A stretch of DNA of 18,024 bases, taken from Oxalobacter formigenes (GTDB lineage: Bacteria > Pseudomonadota > Gammaproteobacteria > Burkholderiales > Burkholderiaceae_D). Numbering within the stretch: the first letter of the stretch is position 1; every line of letters begins with the position of its first letter. The DNA lies in the NCBI RefSeq assembly GCF_027158485.1, contig NZ_JAMKYJ010000020.1. One strand, written 5' to 3'. The notes beneath the pieces are model-generated. The model made no database searches. It was not told where the DNA came from and saw nothing but the letters and a program-made list of their open reading frames with translations. The translations under genes were made by a program, and so were the position numbers. Of this stretch, positions 7,723-14,938 are shown piece after piece.

Positions 7723-7890
7723 GAAAAACCTGTTTTATTTGCAGCAAAAAAACAAATTATTCGCACGGATAATTCCAAAGAAATCTTTTATCACGGCAGC
7801 CGTATGCAAGGTCTTCATAAAGGACAATTACCCAAACTCCCTTTTCTTCAGCCGTACAGACCATAAAAATGGAAAATTGCAAACGAAAAT

Positions 7891-7923
7891 GAAAAACGCC
7901 TTGACCGGGAAGGAACAAAAGGC
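7891..7923 (-). terminator. Weak terminator candidate after tRNA-Pro
   Basis: On the minus strand GCCTT pairs with AAGGC across a 16-nt loop and is followed by GTTTTTC. It lies about 35 nt beyond the tRNA CCA end. The stem is only 5 bp. Confidence 0.35.
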
Positions 7924-7956
7924 ATGAAAAACAAGGAAGGGAAAATAAATTTGAAC

Positions 7957-8033
7957 TGGTCGGGGTGAGAGGATTTGAACCTCCGGCCTCTACGTCCCGA
8001 ACGTAGCGCTCTACCAGGCTAAGCTACACCCCG
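7957..8033 (-). tRNA. tRNA-Pro (anticodon CGG)
   Basis: A 77-nt cloverleaf. The acceptor CGGGGTG pairs with CACCCCG and is followed by A73 and an encoded CCA. The D arm contains AGCCTGGTAGAGC. The anticodon stem CTACG/CGTAG holds the loop TTCGGGA, giving anticodon CGG (7999→7997). The T arm is GGAGG-TTCAAAT-CCTCT. It reads the proline codon CCG. It lies directly downstream of ispB on the same strand. Confidence 0.97.
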
Positions 8034-8038
8034 AATTG

Positions 8039-8068
8039 AAAAAGCGGAAATCAATAATTTCTTTCCGC
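8039..8068 (-). terminator. Terminator overlapping the ispB stop codon
   Basis: On the minus strand GCGGAAA (last ispB codons) pairs with TTTCCGC around an 11-nt loop holding the TGA stop, followed by five T. The T-run ends only 5 nt before the mature 5' end of tRNA-Pro. Confidence 0.65.
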
Positions 8069-9040
8069 TGAGAAGGTCGATAATTTTATCAGAGTTTCCT
8101 TGTATTGACTATCCCGCAAACAGGACAAGGCCTGTGCTGCATCATTTGCCGCATCCTGAGCCTTCCGGGCGGTATAGTCGAGCGCATCGCTGGCCTTGAC
8201 CGCCTCAAGGATGAAAGGAAGGGAAGCCTCGTCATGGTTTTCAATACACTCCCGAATCGTTTTCCTGATACTCTCGTCACAATGCGACATCAGGAAAATA
8301 AGCGGCAAGGTCATTTTTCCTTCACGCAAATCATTTCCCACCGTTTTCCCCAGAACATCCGTTTCACCGGCGTAATCGAGCAAATCATCGACCAGCTGAA
8401 AAGCGATCCCGAGAGAACGACCATACGCAGCCGCAGCTTCAATCTCTTTCTCAGAAGCATGTGCAATCAAGGCGCCCAAAACAGCGGAAACTTCAAACAA
8501 CCTGGCTGTCTTCGCGTAGATGACCTCCATATACCGTTTTTCATCGATAGCGGGATTGCGCACATTCACAAGCTGCATCACCTCGCCTTCGGCAATAAGA
8601 TTCGTTGCATCGGACAAAACCGGCAGAATACGCATATCGTTGACGGCAACAATCATCTGGAATGCGCGGGTGTAAAGAAAATCGCCGACAAGAACGGAAG
8701 CGGCATTCCCGAAAAGGGCGTTGGCGCTTGATTTCCCCCTGCGCAAATCGGCTTCATCCACTACATCGTCATGCAAGAGCGTCGCGGTATGAATAAATTC
8801 GATCATGGCGGCAAGCATCTGATGCTGCGTTCCCTGATAACCGAAAGCCCTTGCCATCAATAACACCAAAGCCGGACGAATCCGTTTGCCGCCTGCATTG
8901 ATGAGATATTCCGCAATCTGGCTGATAAAAGGAACATTTGAATGCAACTGTTCCCGGATAATCCGGTTGACGCCTTCCATGTCGGGCGCAATCGTACTCA
9001 AAAACGAATCGTGGGAATCGGTGCTTTGATGTTGATTCAA
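8051..9040 (-). CDS. ispB: Octaprenyl (polyprenyl) diphosphate synthase
   Basis: A trans-prenyltransferase that extends farnesyl diphosphate with isopentenyl diphosphate to make the ubiquinone side chain. It is all-alpha and cytosolic, 329 residues as in E. coli IspB-type enzymes. The substrate-binding GGKRIRP is at 50–56, the first Asp-rich motif DDVVD at 91–95 and the second DDLLD at 218–222. Small residues (HTAT) before the first motif fit a long-chain product. The start is taken as TTG at 9040: the nearest ATG (codon 21, APDMEGVN) would remove residues matching the E. coli N-terminus, and a stop lies 5 codons upstream of the TTG. No good Shine-Dalgarno is visible, so the start is the uncertain part. 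Chain length cannot be fixed from sequence. Confidence 0.93.
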   Translation of the reverse strand: MNQHQSTDSHDSFLSTIAPDMEGVNRIIREQLHSNVPFISQIAEYLINAGGKRIRPALVLLMARAFGYQGTQHQMLAAMIEFIHTATLLHDDVVDEADLRRGKSSANALFGNAASVLVGDFLYTRAFQMIVAVNDMRILPVLSDATNLIAEGEVMQLVNVRNPAIDEKRYMEVIYAKTARLFEVSAVLGALIAHASEKEIEAAAAYGRSLGIAFQLVDDLLDYAGETDVLGKTVGNDLREGKMTLPLIFLMSHCDESIRKTIRECIENHDEASLPFILEAVKASDALDYTARKAQDAANDAAQALSCLRDSQYKETLIKLSTFSAERNY

Positions 9041-9080
9041 GGGAAAATCCGTTCAGTTTTGTTTTTATGGACTCGCTGCG

Positions 9081-9110
9081 ATTATACGATGAGATGTCTG
9101 GTGAGGCTAA
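9081..9110 (-). promoter_or_regulatory. Candidate promoter of ispB
   Basis: A perfect TATAAT −10 box on the minus strand (9086→9081) lies about 40 nt before the ispB start. The best −35 is TTAGCC (9110→9105) at 18-bp spacing, a weak match. The −10 is followed by a leader of about 35 nt. Confidence 0.45.
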
Positions 9111-9152
9111 CTCATCTTTGCAAAAGATCAGGCATCATGCAACAGCGCAGTA

Positions 9153-10505
9153 TCATGACAACTCATCCTCAAAACCATCTTCCGGAACCTTGACTTTGGA
9201 AACCAGCACTTTATCGACCCGGTTCTTATCCATATCCATCACTTCAAACCGCCAGCCATCGATTTCAAAACTATCCGCCGGTGCAGGAATTTTGCCCAGC
9301 ATATACATGACGAATCCGCCAACTGTGTGAAAACGATGGGTCTCCTCCCCCGGCAAAGTTCCTTTTATGCCCAACTCGTCCGTCAGCCGCTCCATACTCA
9401 TTTCACCATCCGCCAGCCAGGAACCGTCGCCACGCCGGACAAGATCGTTTTCAGCCGTGATTTCCGGACTGGAATAGTCCCCGACAATCGCCGCAAGGAC
9501 ATCCGTCAGGGTTACCATCCCTTGTACTTCACCATACTCGTCGACAATCAGGGCAAACGAATTGTTCGAGCGGCGGAAGTTTTCCATCAACTGGATCGTA
9601 CTGACGGCCTCGGGAACATAGGCCGGACTACGCAAGACATGCCGGATATCTTCAAAAGTAACGGCATTTCCGTTCACCGTCTTTTTCAATAAATCCCCTG
9701 TCCGGAGAATTCCGAGAACATGTTGAAGACCGTTTTTGCAGACCACCAGGCGCGTATGATCCGATTCGACAATCCGGTTCCTGACTTTCTCGATCGAATC
9801 GTTCAAATCGATTATCGCCATATCGTGTCTGGGCGTCATGATTTCCATAACCGGTTGCTGGTCCAGCCTGAGGACATTGGAAACAATCTCCTCTTCGCTC
9901 TCATGAAAAACTCCGGCCCGGGTTCCCTGTACCATCAATGCTTTGATCTCGTTATCGCTGACAGGAGGCTCATTGTCCTTCTTCACTCCAAATGCTTCCA
10001 GGAGCCACTCACTCGATCTCGCCAGTAACAGCACCAGAGGACGGGAAACAAAAGCAACCCAGCTCAAAGGTCTTGCCATCAGCGAAGCCCACCTTTCCGG
10101 CGCCAGCAGCGCCAGACTTTTGGGGACGAGTTCACCGATAACCACTGTAAAATACGTCAATGCAATGACGGTCAAGGTCAAAGCGATACCGTGTGCATAT
10201 GGCTGAAAAAACGGAACTTCCGCAATCCATTTGGCCAATGGCGCAGACAAAACCTTTTCACCGATAGCACCGCTCAATATGCCGATGGATGTAATCCCGA
10301 CCTGAATGGTCGACAGAAAACGGGAAGGAAAACGAACCAGTTCAAGCGCTTTTCTGGCGCCTGAGTTACCTTTATCCGACAGGTTCTGCAAACGAACCTT
10401 TCTGGAAGAAACGAGCGCGATTTCCGACATGGCGAAAAGGCCATTTACCAAGGTCAATGCGACCAGCAGCAACACATCCGTCAGAAAACCGTCCATATCC
10501 GTCAC
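9153..10505 (-). CDS. Hemolysin/CorC-type membrane protein (CNNM–CBS–CorC_HlyC)
   Basis: An inner-membrane protein of 450 residues. Residues about 4–190 form a CNNM (DUF21) domain with hydrophobic helices near 7–30, 65–90, 105–135 and 145–165, including the GELVPKSLAL motif. Residues about 205–330 hold a CBS pair (start VMEIMTPRHDM; second half VDEYGEVQGMVTLTDVL). Residues about 350–440 form the CorC_HlyC domain. The family is linked to Mg2+/Co2+ transport or resistance; the hemolysin name is historical. The start is GTG at 10505 or ATG at 10496; neither has a clear Shine-Dalgarno. It stands between the nrdDG operon and ispB with about 100 nt on either side and no obvious link to them. Confidence 0.9.
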   Translation of the reverse strand: MTDMDGFLTDVLLLVALTLVNGLFAMSEIALVSSRKVRLQNLSDKGNSGARKALELVRFPSRFLSTIQVGITSIGILSGAIGEKVLSAPLAKWIAEVPFFQPYAHGIALTLTVIALTYFTVVIGELVPKSLALLAPERWASLMARPLSWVAFVSRPLVLLLARSSEWLLEAFGVKKDNEPPVSDNEIKALMVQGTRAGVFHESEEEIVSNVLRLDQQPVMEIMTPRHDMAIIDLNDSIEKVRNRIVESDHTRLVVCKNGLQHVLGILRTGDLLKKTVNGNAVTFEDIRHVLRSPAYVPEAVSTIQLMENFRRSNNSFALIVDEYGEVQGMVTLTDVLAAIVGDYSSPEITAENDLVRRGDGSWLADGEMSMERLTDELGIKGTLPGEETHRFHTVGGFVMYMLGKIPAPADSFEIDGWRFEVMDMDKNRVDKVLVSKVKVPEDGFEDELS

Positions 10506-10604
10506 CAGTCAAAACCAACAAAATCATGGTAACGCAGTCAATCATCCGGCATGTTCAGGATATTGATTTGTTTGATAAAACTTAAGCCATATGCTGAGAA
10601 ATAT

Positions 10605-11288
10605 TCAATGGCGTTGTTTCACGACCGGAAGAAATTGCTCTATGGATGCGATGATTTCTTTCGAGACGGCCTGAGTGCGTCTGTTGACAAGATCCCGGTA
10701 TGGTTGCAAAACCAGATGGCTGACACCCAACTCCATCAATTGTCTCGCCATTTTTCCGGCATTGTCGGGATTGAAGAAAAGAGGATCGACGGTACAGCGC
10801 AATTCAAAATCCTTTCCCGAATCCAGAATCCGGATAAGGGAGTCTTTTGCACGCTGTCCATTACCACCGCCGGTAATGAGTTCATACTCATCGAAAGGAG
10901 CCTTGATATCCAGTCCGACCCATTCAATCAAAGGAAGGACCTTTGACAATCTTTCCGGATAAACTCCTGAAGTATGCAAGGCAACCTCAAAACCGTTTTG
11001 ATGAATTTGCCCGATCGCTTCAGGCAATTGCTTTTGCAACAAAGGCTCACCACCACTGAAAACCACTCCATCAAGCAGCCCCCGTCGGGTTTCAAGCCAT
11101 CGGAAGGTATCGTTCCAGGAATACTGTCCGGCTTCTCCTGACTCGAGCAAATGCCGGTTATGGCAGTAACGACAACGCCAGGGACAACCCTGACAGAAAA
11201 TAACGGCTGCCAGTCTGCCGGGGAAATCGATCGTCGTAAACGGCGTGATTCCCCCCACGTGAATATCGATATTATCGACCGCAACCAC
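10605..11288 (-). CDS. nrdG: Anaerobic ribonucleotide reductase activating enzyme (radical SAM)
   Basis: A [4Fe-4S] radical SAM activase that makes the glycyl radical on the class III reductase under anaerobic conditions. With the chosen start it has 227 residues. GGITPFTTIDFPG at 12–24 precedes the cluster motif C35-PWR-C39-RY-C42, followed by the SAM-binding FSGGEPL. The frame stays open to a GTG at 11333, but the family usually begins about 10 residues before the GG, and GTG at 11288 has GGA 8 nt upstream, so I chose it. It overlaps the end of the glycyl-radical ORF by 17 nt, which suggests translational coupling in the nrdD operon. The start is moderately certain; the function is very likely. 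Confidence 0.93.
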   Translation of the reverse strand: MVAVDNIDIHVGGITPFTTIDFPGRLAAVIFCQGCPWRCRYCHNRHLLESGEAGQYSWNDTFRWLETRRGLLDGVVFSGGEPLLQKQLPEAIGQIHQNGFEVALHTSGVYPERLSKVLPLIEWVGLDIKAPFDEYELITGGGNGQRAKDSLIRILDSGKDFELRCTVDPLFFNPDNAGKMARQLMELGVSHLVLQPYRDLVNRRTQAVSKEIIASIEQFLPVVKQRH

Positions 11289-11454
11289 AAATCTTATCCA
11301 GCTCGGCAACGGGGGTTTCAGCAAAATGAACACGGTCGTGATGTTCGCTTTGCTTTCCCGGATTGAATTCGGAAACTGGTCTGTGATAACCCATTACGCG
11401 TGTCCAGACTTCACAGCGCTGTCTTTTTTCCTGTGGCAATTGTGATTTATCCAT
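11272..11454 (-). CDS. Separate glycyl-radical tail of class III ribonucleotide reductase (NrdD C-terminal part)
   Basis: A 60-residue ORF that matches the extreme C-terminus of fused NrdD proteins: RCEVWTRVMGYHRPVSEFN, then a GKQSEH stretch. Gly22 in RVMGYH is the expected radical-bearing glycine. It ends in CGCGR, which is not typical of the fused form. It has its own Shine-Dalgarno: AAAGGA with 6 nt to the ATG at 11454. Two earlier in-frame ATGs (11469, 11460) lie before or on that site. It is in the same frame as nrdD, with the nrdD TGA 21 nt upstream, so it could be either a split-off subunit or the continuation of a read-through product. It overlaps nrdG by 17 nt. The large chain needs this segment for catalysis. 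Confidence 0.88.
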   Translation of the reverse strand: MDKSQLPQEKRQRCEVWTRVMGYHRPVSEFNPGKQSEHHDRVHFAETPVAELDKICGCGR

Positions 11455-11475
11455 TTTCATTCCTTTCATTAAAAA

Positions 11476-13539
11476 TCATTGCGGGGTTTTCGACATTTCA
11501 GCCATAAGCTCTTCGTCGCAAACCGGACAAAATTCGTGTTCTCCTGCCAGATAACCATGCTTCGGACAAATCGAGAACGTTGGGGTCACTGTCAGATAAG
11601 GCAGGCGATAATTCGTCAATGCCGTTTTCACCAGTTTCCTGCAGGCTTCCGGCGACGAAATCTGTTCCTGCATATACAGGTGAAGCACCGTACCGCCGGT
11701 ATAACGGATCTGCAAATCATCCTGACAATTCAGGGCTTCAAACGGATCATCGGTATAACCGACAGGCAACTGGGAAGAATTGGTGTAATAAGGATGCTCT
11801 TTTGTACCAGCCTGCAAAATACCCGGATACCGTTTCTTGTCTTCTCGGGCGAACCGGTATGTCGTTCCTTCAGCCGGTGTGGCTTCCAGATTGTAAAGAC
11901 TGCCCGTTTCTTCCTGATATCCCTTCATCCGTTCACGCAAATGATCCAGCAGGCGCAAGGCCAGCGCATGACCGAACTCGGTCGTAATATCGTCTTTGTC
12001 ATCGGTGAAATTACGGACCATTTCATTGATACCGTTAACGCCAATTGTCGAAAAGTGATTGCGCAGCTTGCCCAGATAACGGCGTGTATAAGGGAAAAGC
12101 CCATCATCCATCAAACGCTGCACCACTTTCCGTTTGATTTCCAGACTGTCCTTTGCCATGTCCGCCAGATAATCCAGACGGGCCAGAAGTCCTTTTTCAT
12201 TCCCTTTGAACAGATAGCCGAGACGCGCACAATTGATCGTCACCACACCAATCGAGCCAGTCTGTTCCGCTGAACCGAACAGGCCGTTACCGCGTTTTAG
12301 CAGTTCCCTCAAATCCAGCTGCAAACGACAGCACATAGAACGGACCATATTCGGTGAAAGGTCCGAATTCAGAAAATTCTGGAAATACGGCAAACCGTAT
12401 TTCGCCGTCATCGCAAACAGGCGCTCGGCATTTTCAGATTCCCAGGGAAAATCGGACGTGATGTTGTATGTCGGGATCGGGAAAGTGAATACCCTGCCAC
12501 GCCGGTCACCTGCCGTCATCACCTCGATGTAGGCACGGTTCAACATATCCATTTCTTCCTGCAATTCACCATACCTGAACGGCATCTCCTGACCGGCAAT
12601 CACCGGCACCTGTTCGCGCAAATCTTCCGGGCAAACCCAGTCGAAAGTCAGGTTGGTAAACGGTGTCTGCGTTCCCCAGCGTGATGGCACATTCAGGTTG
12701 TAAATGAATTCCTGCATGCTCTGGCGAACATTGTCATAGGAGAGCTTGTCATTTCTGACATAAGGAGCCAGATACGTATCAAAGGAACTGAATGCCTGTG
12801 CACCGGCCCATTCGTTTTGAAGCGTACCCAGAAAATTGACCATCTGGCCCAACGCGGTCGAGAAGTGTTTGGGAGGGTCCGCTTCAGGTTTACCGGCAAT
12901 GCCATTAAAGCCTTCATACAGAAGCTGTCTCAAAGACCACCCGGCACAATAACCGCACAGCATGTCCAGATCGTGAATATGATAATCGGCATCCCGGTGA
13001 GCCTGTCCTATTTCAGGGGAGTAAACGTGGCTCAGCCAGTAATTGGCTGTTACCTTGCCGGAAACATTCAGAATCAGGCCACCAAGCGAATATCCCTGAT
13101 TGGCATTGGCCTGTACGCGCCAGTCGGCACGATCGACATATTCTTCAACCGAAGAAGCGACATCGACCAGCGTCCTTCTGTCCTGACGCAAACGATGGCG
13201 CTGGTCACGATACGTGGCATAGGCACGGAAAGTCTTGGTGTGATTGGCATCGACAAGCATCTGCTCGACGACATCCTGAACCTGTTCAACTGTCGGGGGT
13301 GCTCCGACAAACCGATGGCGCAAAACCTTAAGCGTTCTTTGCGTGAGCAACTGGGCTTCATCTTCACCAAAATCTCCGGTAGCTCTTCCGGCTTTGGTCA
13401 GCGCGACAGTAATCCGGTTGGCATCGAAAGGAACATCGGCCCCGTCACGTTTGATAATACGTTGCGGCAAGGGCGGCAATACGGATGGTGTGGGCGATAC
13501 GGGATCCCTGTCGATAACGGCGCTTTCTTCCGCTTTCAT
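11476..13539 (-). CDS. nrdD: Anaerobic (class III) ribonucleoside-triphosphate reductase, large part lacking the glycyl-radical tail
   Basis: It reduces ribonucleoside triphosphates to deoxyribonucleotides without oxygen, using a glycyl radical and a catalytic thiyl. It has 687 residues. Residues about 25–118 are an ATP-cone regulatory domain (RIIKRDG start). The barrel follows, with the catalytic cysteine region MCCRL at 402–406 and TINCARLGY at 434–442. The zinc site near the end is Cys658, His661, Cys671 and Cys674, i.e. C3H rather than the usual four Cys. The chain stops 13 residues after the last Cys, before any RVxGY motif; that motif is on the next ORF. The start ATG is supported by AGAGG 7 nt upstream. 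A cobalamin riboswitch precedes the gene. Operon: nrdD, tail ORF, nrdG. Confidence 0.95.
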   Translation of the reverse strand: MKAEESAVIDRDPVSPTPSVLPPLPQRIIKRDGADVPFDANRITVALTKAGRATGDFGEDEAQLLTQRTLKVLRHRFVGAPPTVEQVQDVVEQMLVDANHTKTFRAYATYRDQRHRLRQDRRTLVDVASSVEEYVDRADWRVQANANQGYSLGGLILNVSGKVTANYWLSHVYSPEIGQAHRDADYHIHDLDMLCGYCAGWSLRQLLYEGFNGIAGKPEADPPKHFSTALGQMVNFLGTLQNEWAGAQAFSSFDTYLAPYVRNDKLSYDNVRQSMQEFIYNLNVPSRWGTQTPFTNLTFDWVCPEDLREQVPVIAGQEMPFRYGELQEEMDMLNRAYIEVMTAGDRRGRVFTFPIPTYNITSDFPWESENAERLFAMTAKYGLPYFQNFLNSDLSPNMVRSMCCRLQLDLRELLKRGNGLFGSAEQTGSIGVVTINCARLGYLFKGNEKGLLARLDYLADMAKDSLEIKRKVVQRLMDDGLFPYTRRYLGKLRNHFSTIGVNGINEMVRNFTDDKDDITTEFGHALALRLLDHLRERMKGYQEETGSLYNLEATPAEGTTYRFAREDKKRYPGILQAGTKEHPYYTNSSQLPVGYTDDPFEALNCQDDLQIRYTGGTVLHLYMQEQISSPEACRKLVKTALTNYRLPYLTVTPTFSICPKHGYLAGEHEFCPVCDEELMAEMSKTPQ

Positions 13540-13690
13540 TCAATAACCTCTGTTCGTTCTGGACAGGGCACGCAAAGAAAACAGATCCGGAGAGCCACAG
13601 AATTCGACCACAAAAAAAGTGTACAAACATTCCGGCAAAGACAGTTTTCCTTCAGGGCACCCCGCCCTGGTTTCGGGAAATTCATGCAAT
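13540..13690 (-). promoter_or_regulatory. Expression platform between riboswitch and nrdD
   Basis: A GC-rich hairpin CAGGGC-N5-GCCCTG spans 13653–13669 but has no T-run after it. Nearer the gene, minus-strand TCTGTT (13585→13580) can pair with AACAGA (13554→13549), which overlaps the Shine-Dalgarno AGAGG (13551→13547). This fits control of translation start better than a terminator. It is inference from pairing only. Confidence 0.35.
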
Positions 13691-13830
13691 GGCAGGTCTC
13701 CTGGCTTGCGGATTAACGCACTACATCTTCCTTCCCGGTTTCCCAGTGGTTTACAGATGCATCACTACCGCATACAGTTGCGGGGGCAGCTTCGGAATAG
13801 CCCGTGTGGACGGAACCGAATTCCCTTTTA
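13691..13830 (-). ncRNA. Cobalamin (B12) riboswitch upstream of nrdD
   Basis: The minus strand carries, in order, the core GCTGCCCCCGCAACTGT, then CCACTGGGAAACCGGGAAGG, then the B12 box AAGCCAGGAGACCTGCC (13707→13691). These three segments, in this order and spacing, are diagnostic of the adenosylcobalamin aptamer. The 5' boundary is approximate. Known family members turn down the downstream gene when cobalamin is bound. Confidence 0.95.
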
Positions 13831-13860
13831 TCCCCTTTTTTGGGGAACCATTACGGATGA

Positions 13861-13866
13861 AGTATA
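13861..13866 (-). promoter_or_regulatory. Candidate −10 of the riboswitch–nrdD transcript
   Basis: TATACT on the minus strand would start RNA near 13854, just before the aptamer. Its first stem would then be TCCCC-AAAAAA-GGGGA (13846→13831). The −35 region is not clear. Confidence 0.4.
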
Positions 13867-14105
13867 GCTTAACTTTAAAGATCGTGCTGTTGGCAAAGGT
13901 CAAGCGATGAGTTTAATTTTCACTTTTTCACCCTTCTTTTTCATTAATTCAGTTGGCCGGATTTCGTCATAAATGGATATGCCACATATGTTCAAACCTC
14001 ACAAGGATCTAAATTGTAATAATCCTGAAAAAAATATTTTTCAATAACTTATTAGGGTACTATTTAGCAGACGCTCTCCATTTTCTTTTTCCGACAAGGC
14101 ATTTA
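13867..14105. other. AT-rich divergent intergenic region between nrdD leader and glycosyltransferase
   Basis: It separates the leftward riboswitch promoter from the rightward glycosyltransferase gene. A possible rightward −10 TACTAT is at 14058–14063 with a poor −35. No ORF or repeat stands out. Confidence 0.4.
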
Positions 14106-14921
14106 ATGACACACCCCATCTCCGTGATTATCAGCACTCGTAACTCACCCGAATGGCTTGAGAAGGTATTGTGGGGTTATGAAAACCAGAACTATAAACA
14201 ATTCCAGCTGATCATTGCAGACGACGGCTCGACTCACCAGACCAGGACCCTGATTGACAACTTTCGCAAAACCTCAGGCATGGAAGTTGAGCATTTATGG
14301 CATCCTCAAAATGGCTGCCAGAAAAGTCGCATGCTCAATCGGGCTGTCATGCATGCCGAAGGTGATTATCTTATTTTTACGGAAGACAATTGCATTCCAC
14401 GATTTGATTTTGTGAAGAACCACAAAAACAAGGCGACCCCGAATCATTTTCTGTCAGGTGGCCACAGCAAATTGCCGATGTGTTGCAGCTTGCAGATAGG
14501 TCAGGAAGAAATTCTGTCAAATGATGCATTCGACATTATGTGGCTCCAGTCACACGGATATCCTACCTATGCCAAAAAACTTCGGCTGATCGCACGCTGG
14601 CCATTCAACGCACTGCTCAATCTTATCCCAACCGAAAACAGATGGAATGGACACAATGCCTCGGGCTGGAAAAGTGACATTATCAGCGTGAACGGTTTTG
14701 ACGAGCGGATTCTGGACGGCGGCGAGGATAAGGAAATAGGAGATCGCCTGAAAAATTCAGGTGTCAGGGTAAAACGAATACGCTATTCTGCGGTCTGCGT
14801 ACATTTGTCCCATATATTTGGATTTGACGATAGCGTCATAACCGAAGCAACGCGCCTTATCCAGAATGAGACAAAATCAATGTTCAGCAAATATACTGAT
14901 CATGGAATACTCAAAAGTTAG
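14106..14921 (+). CDS. Family 2 glycosyltransferase with galactosyltransferase-like C-terminal domain
   Basis: A predicted GT-A fold enzyme of 271 residues, without signal peptide or membrane helix. It probably transfers a sugar from a nucleotide donor to a surface glycan. ISVIISTRN at 5–13 is the first strand, ADDGS at 38–42 the donor-binding motif, and NRAVMHAEGDYLIF at 78–91 leads to the metal site. That site reads EDN (93–95) where this group usually has DxD (DGD), followed by CIPR. The C-terminal part has VNGFDE at 195–200 and GGED at 205–208, as in the Glyco_transf_7C domain. AAGG lies 7 nt before the ATG. It is the lone rightward gene between leftward neighbours and seems somewhat more A/T-rich, so it may be a later insertion. 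Donor and acceptor are unknown. Confidence 0.85.
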   Translation: MTHPISVIISTRNSPEWLEKVLWGYENQNYKQFQLIIADDGSTHQTRTLIDNFRKTSGMEVEHLWHPQNGCQKSRMLNRAVMHAEGDYLIFTEDNCIPRFDFVKNHKNKATPNHFLSGGHSKLPMCCSLQIGQEEILSNDAFDIMWLQSHGYPTYAKKLRLIARWPFNALLNLIPTENRWNGHNASGWKSDIISVNGFDERILDGGEDKEIGDRLKNSGVRVKRIRYSAVCVHLSHIFGFDDSVITEATRLIQNETKSMFSKYTDHGILKS

Positions 14922-14938
14922 GCCATGTCCGGTCAATG

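Larger units (their letters stand above)
7558..7956 (-). other. Leader/intergenic region upstream of the PLP lyase
   Basis: There is no standard gene in these 399 bases. Reading toward the lyase they hold a weak hairpin behind the tRNA, two short ORFs (7757–7864 and 7735–7818) without Shine-Dalgarno sequences, an inverted repeat, and a hairpin with a T-run about 25 nt before the lyase start. The region is strongly A/T-rich. Confidence 0.5.

Noticed and set aside
11454..11478. Frameshift in nrdD as the cause of the split
   Set aside because: The small ORF is in the same frame, so no frameshift is needed; a TGA plus a new Shine-Dalgarno and ATG explains the layout. A point mutation to TGA remains possible and is covered in the findings.
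11454..11478. Selenocysteine at the nrdD TGA
   Set aside because: No family reason for Sec at this place, no obvious SECIS-like stem just downstream, and a ribosome site for restart is present.
12817..13716. A 299-codon + strand open frame
   Set aside because: Antisense to nrdD and to the riboswitch region; no recognisable domain.
13979..13990. The 12-mer ATGCCACATATG recurs at 35–46 at the start of the LysR gene
   Set aside because: A single short match in two non-homologous contexts; the second copy begins only a 22-codon frame without a ribosome site.
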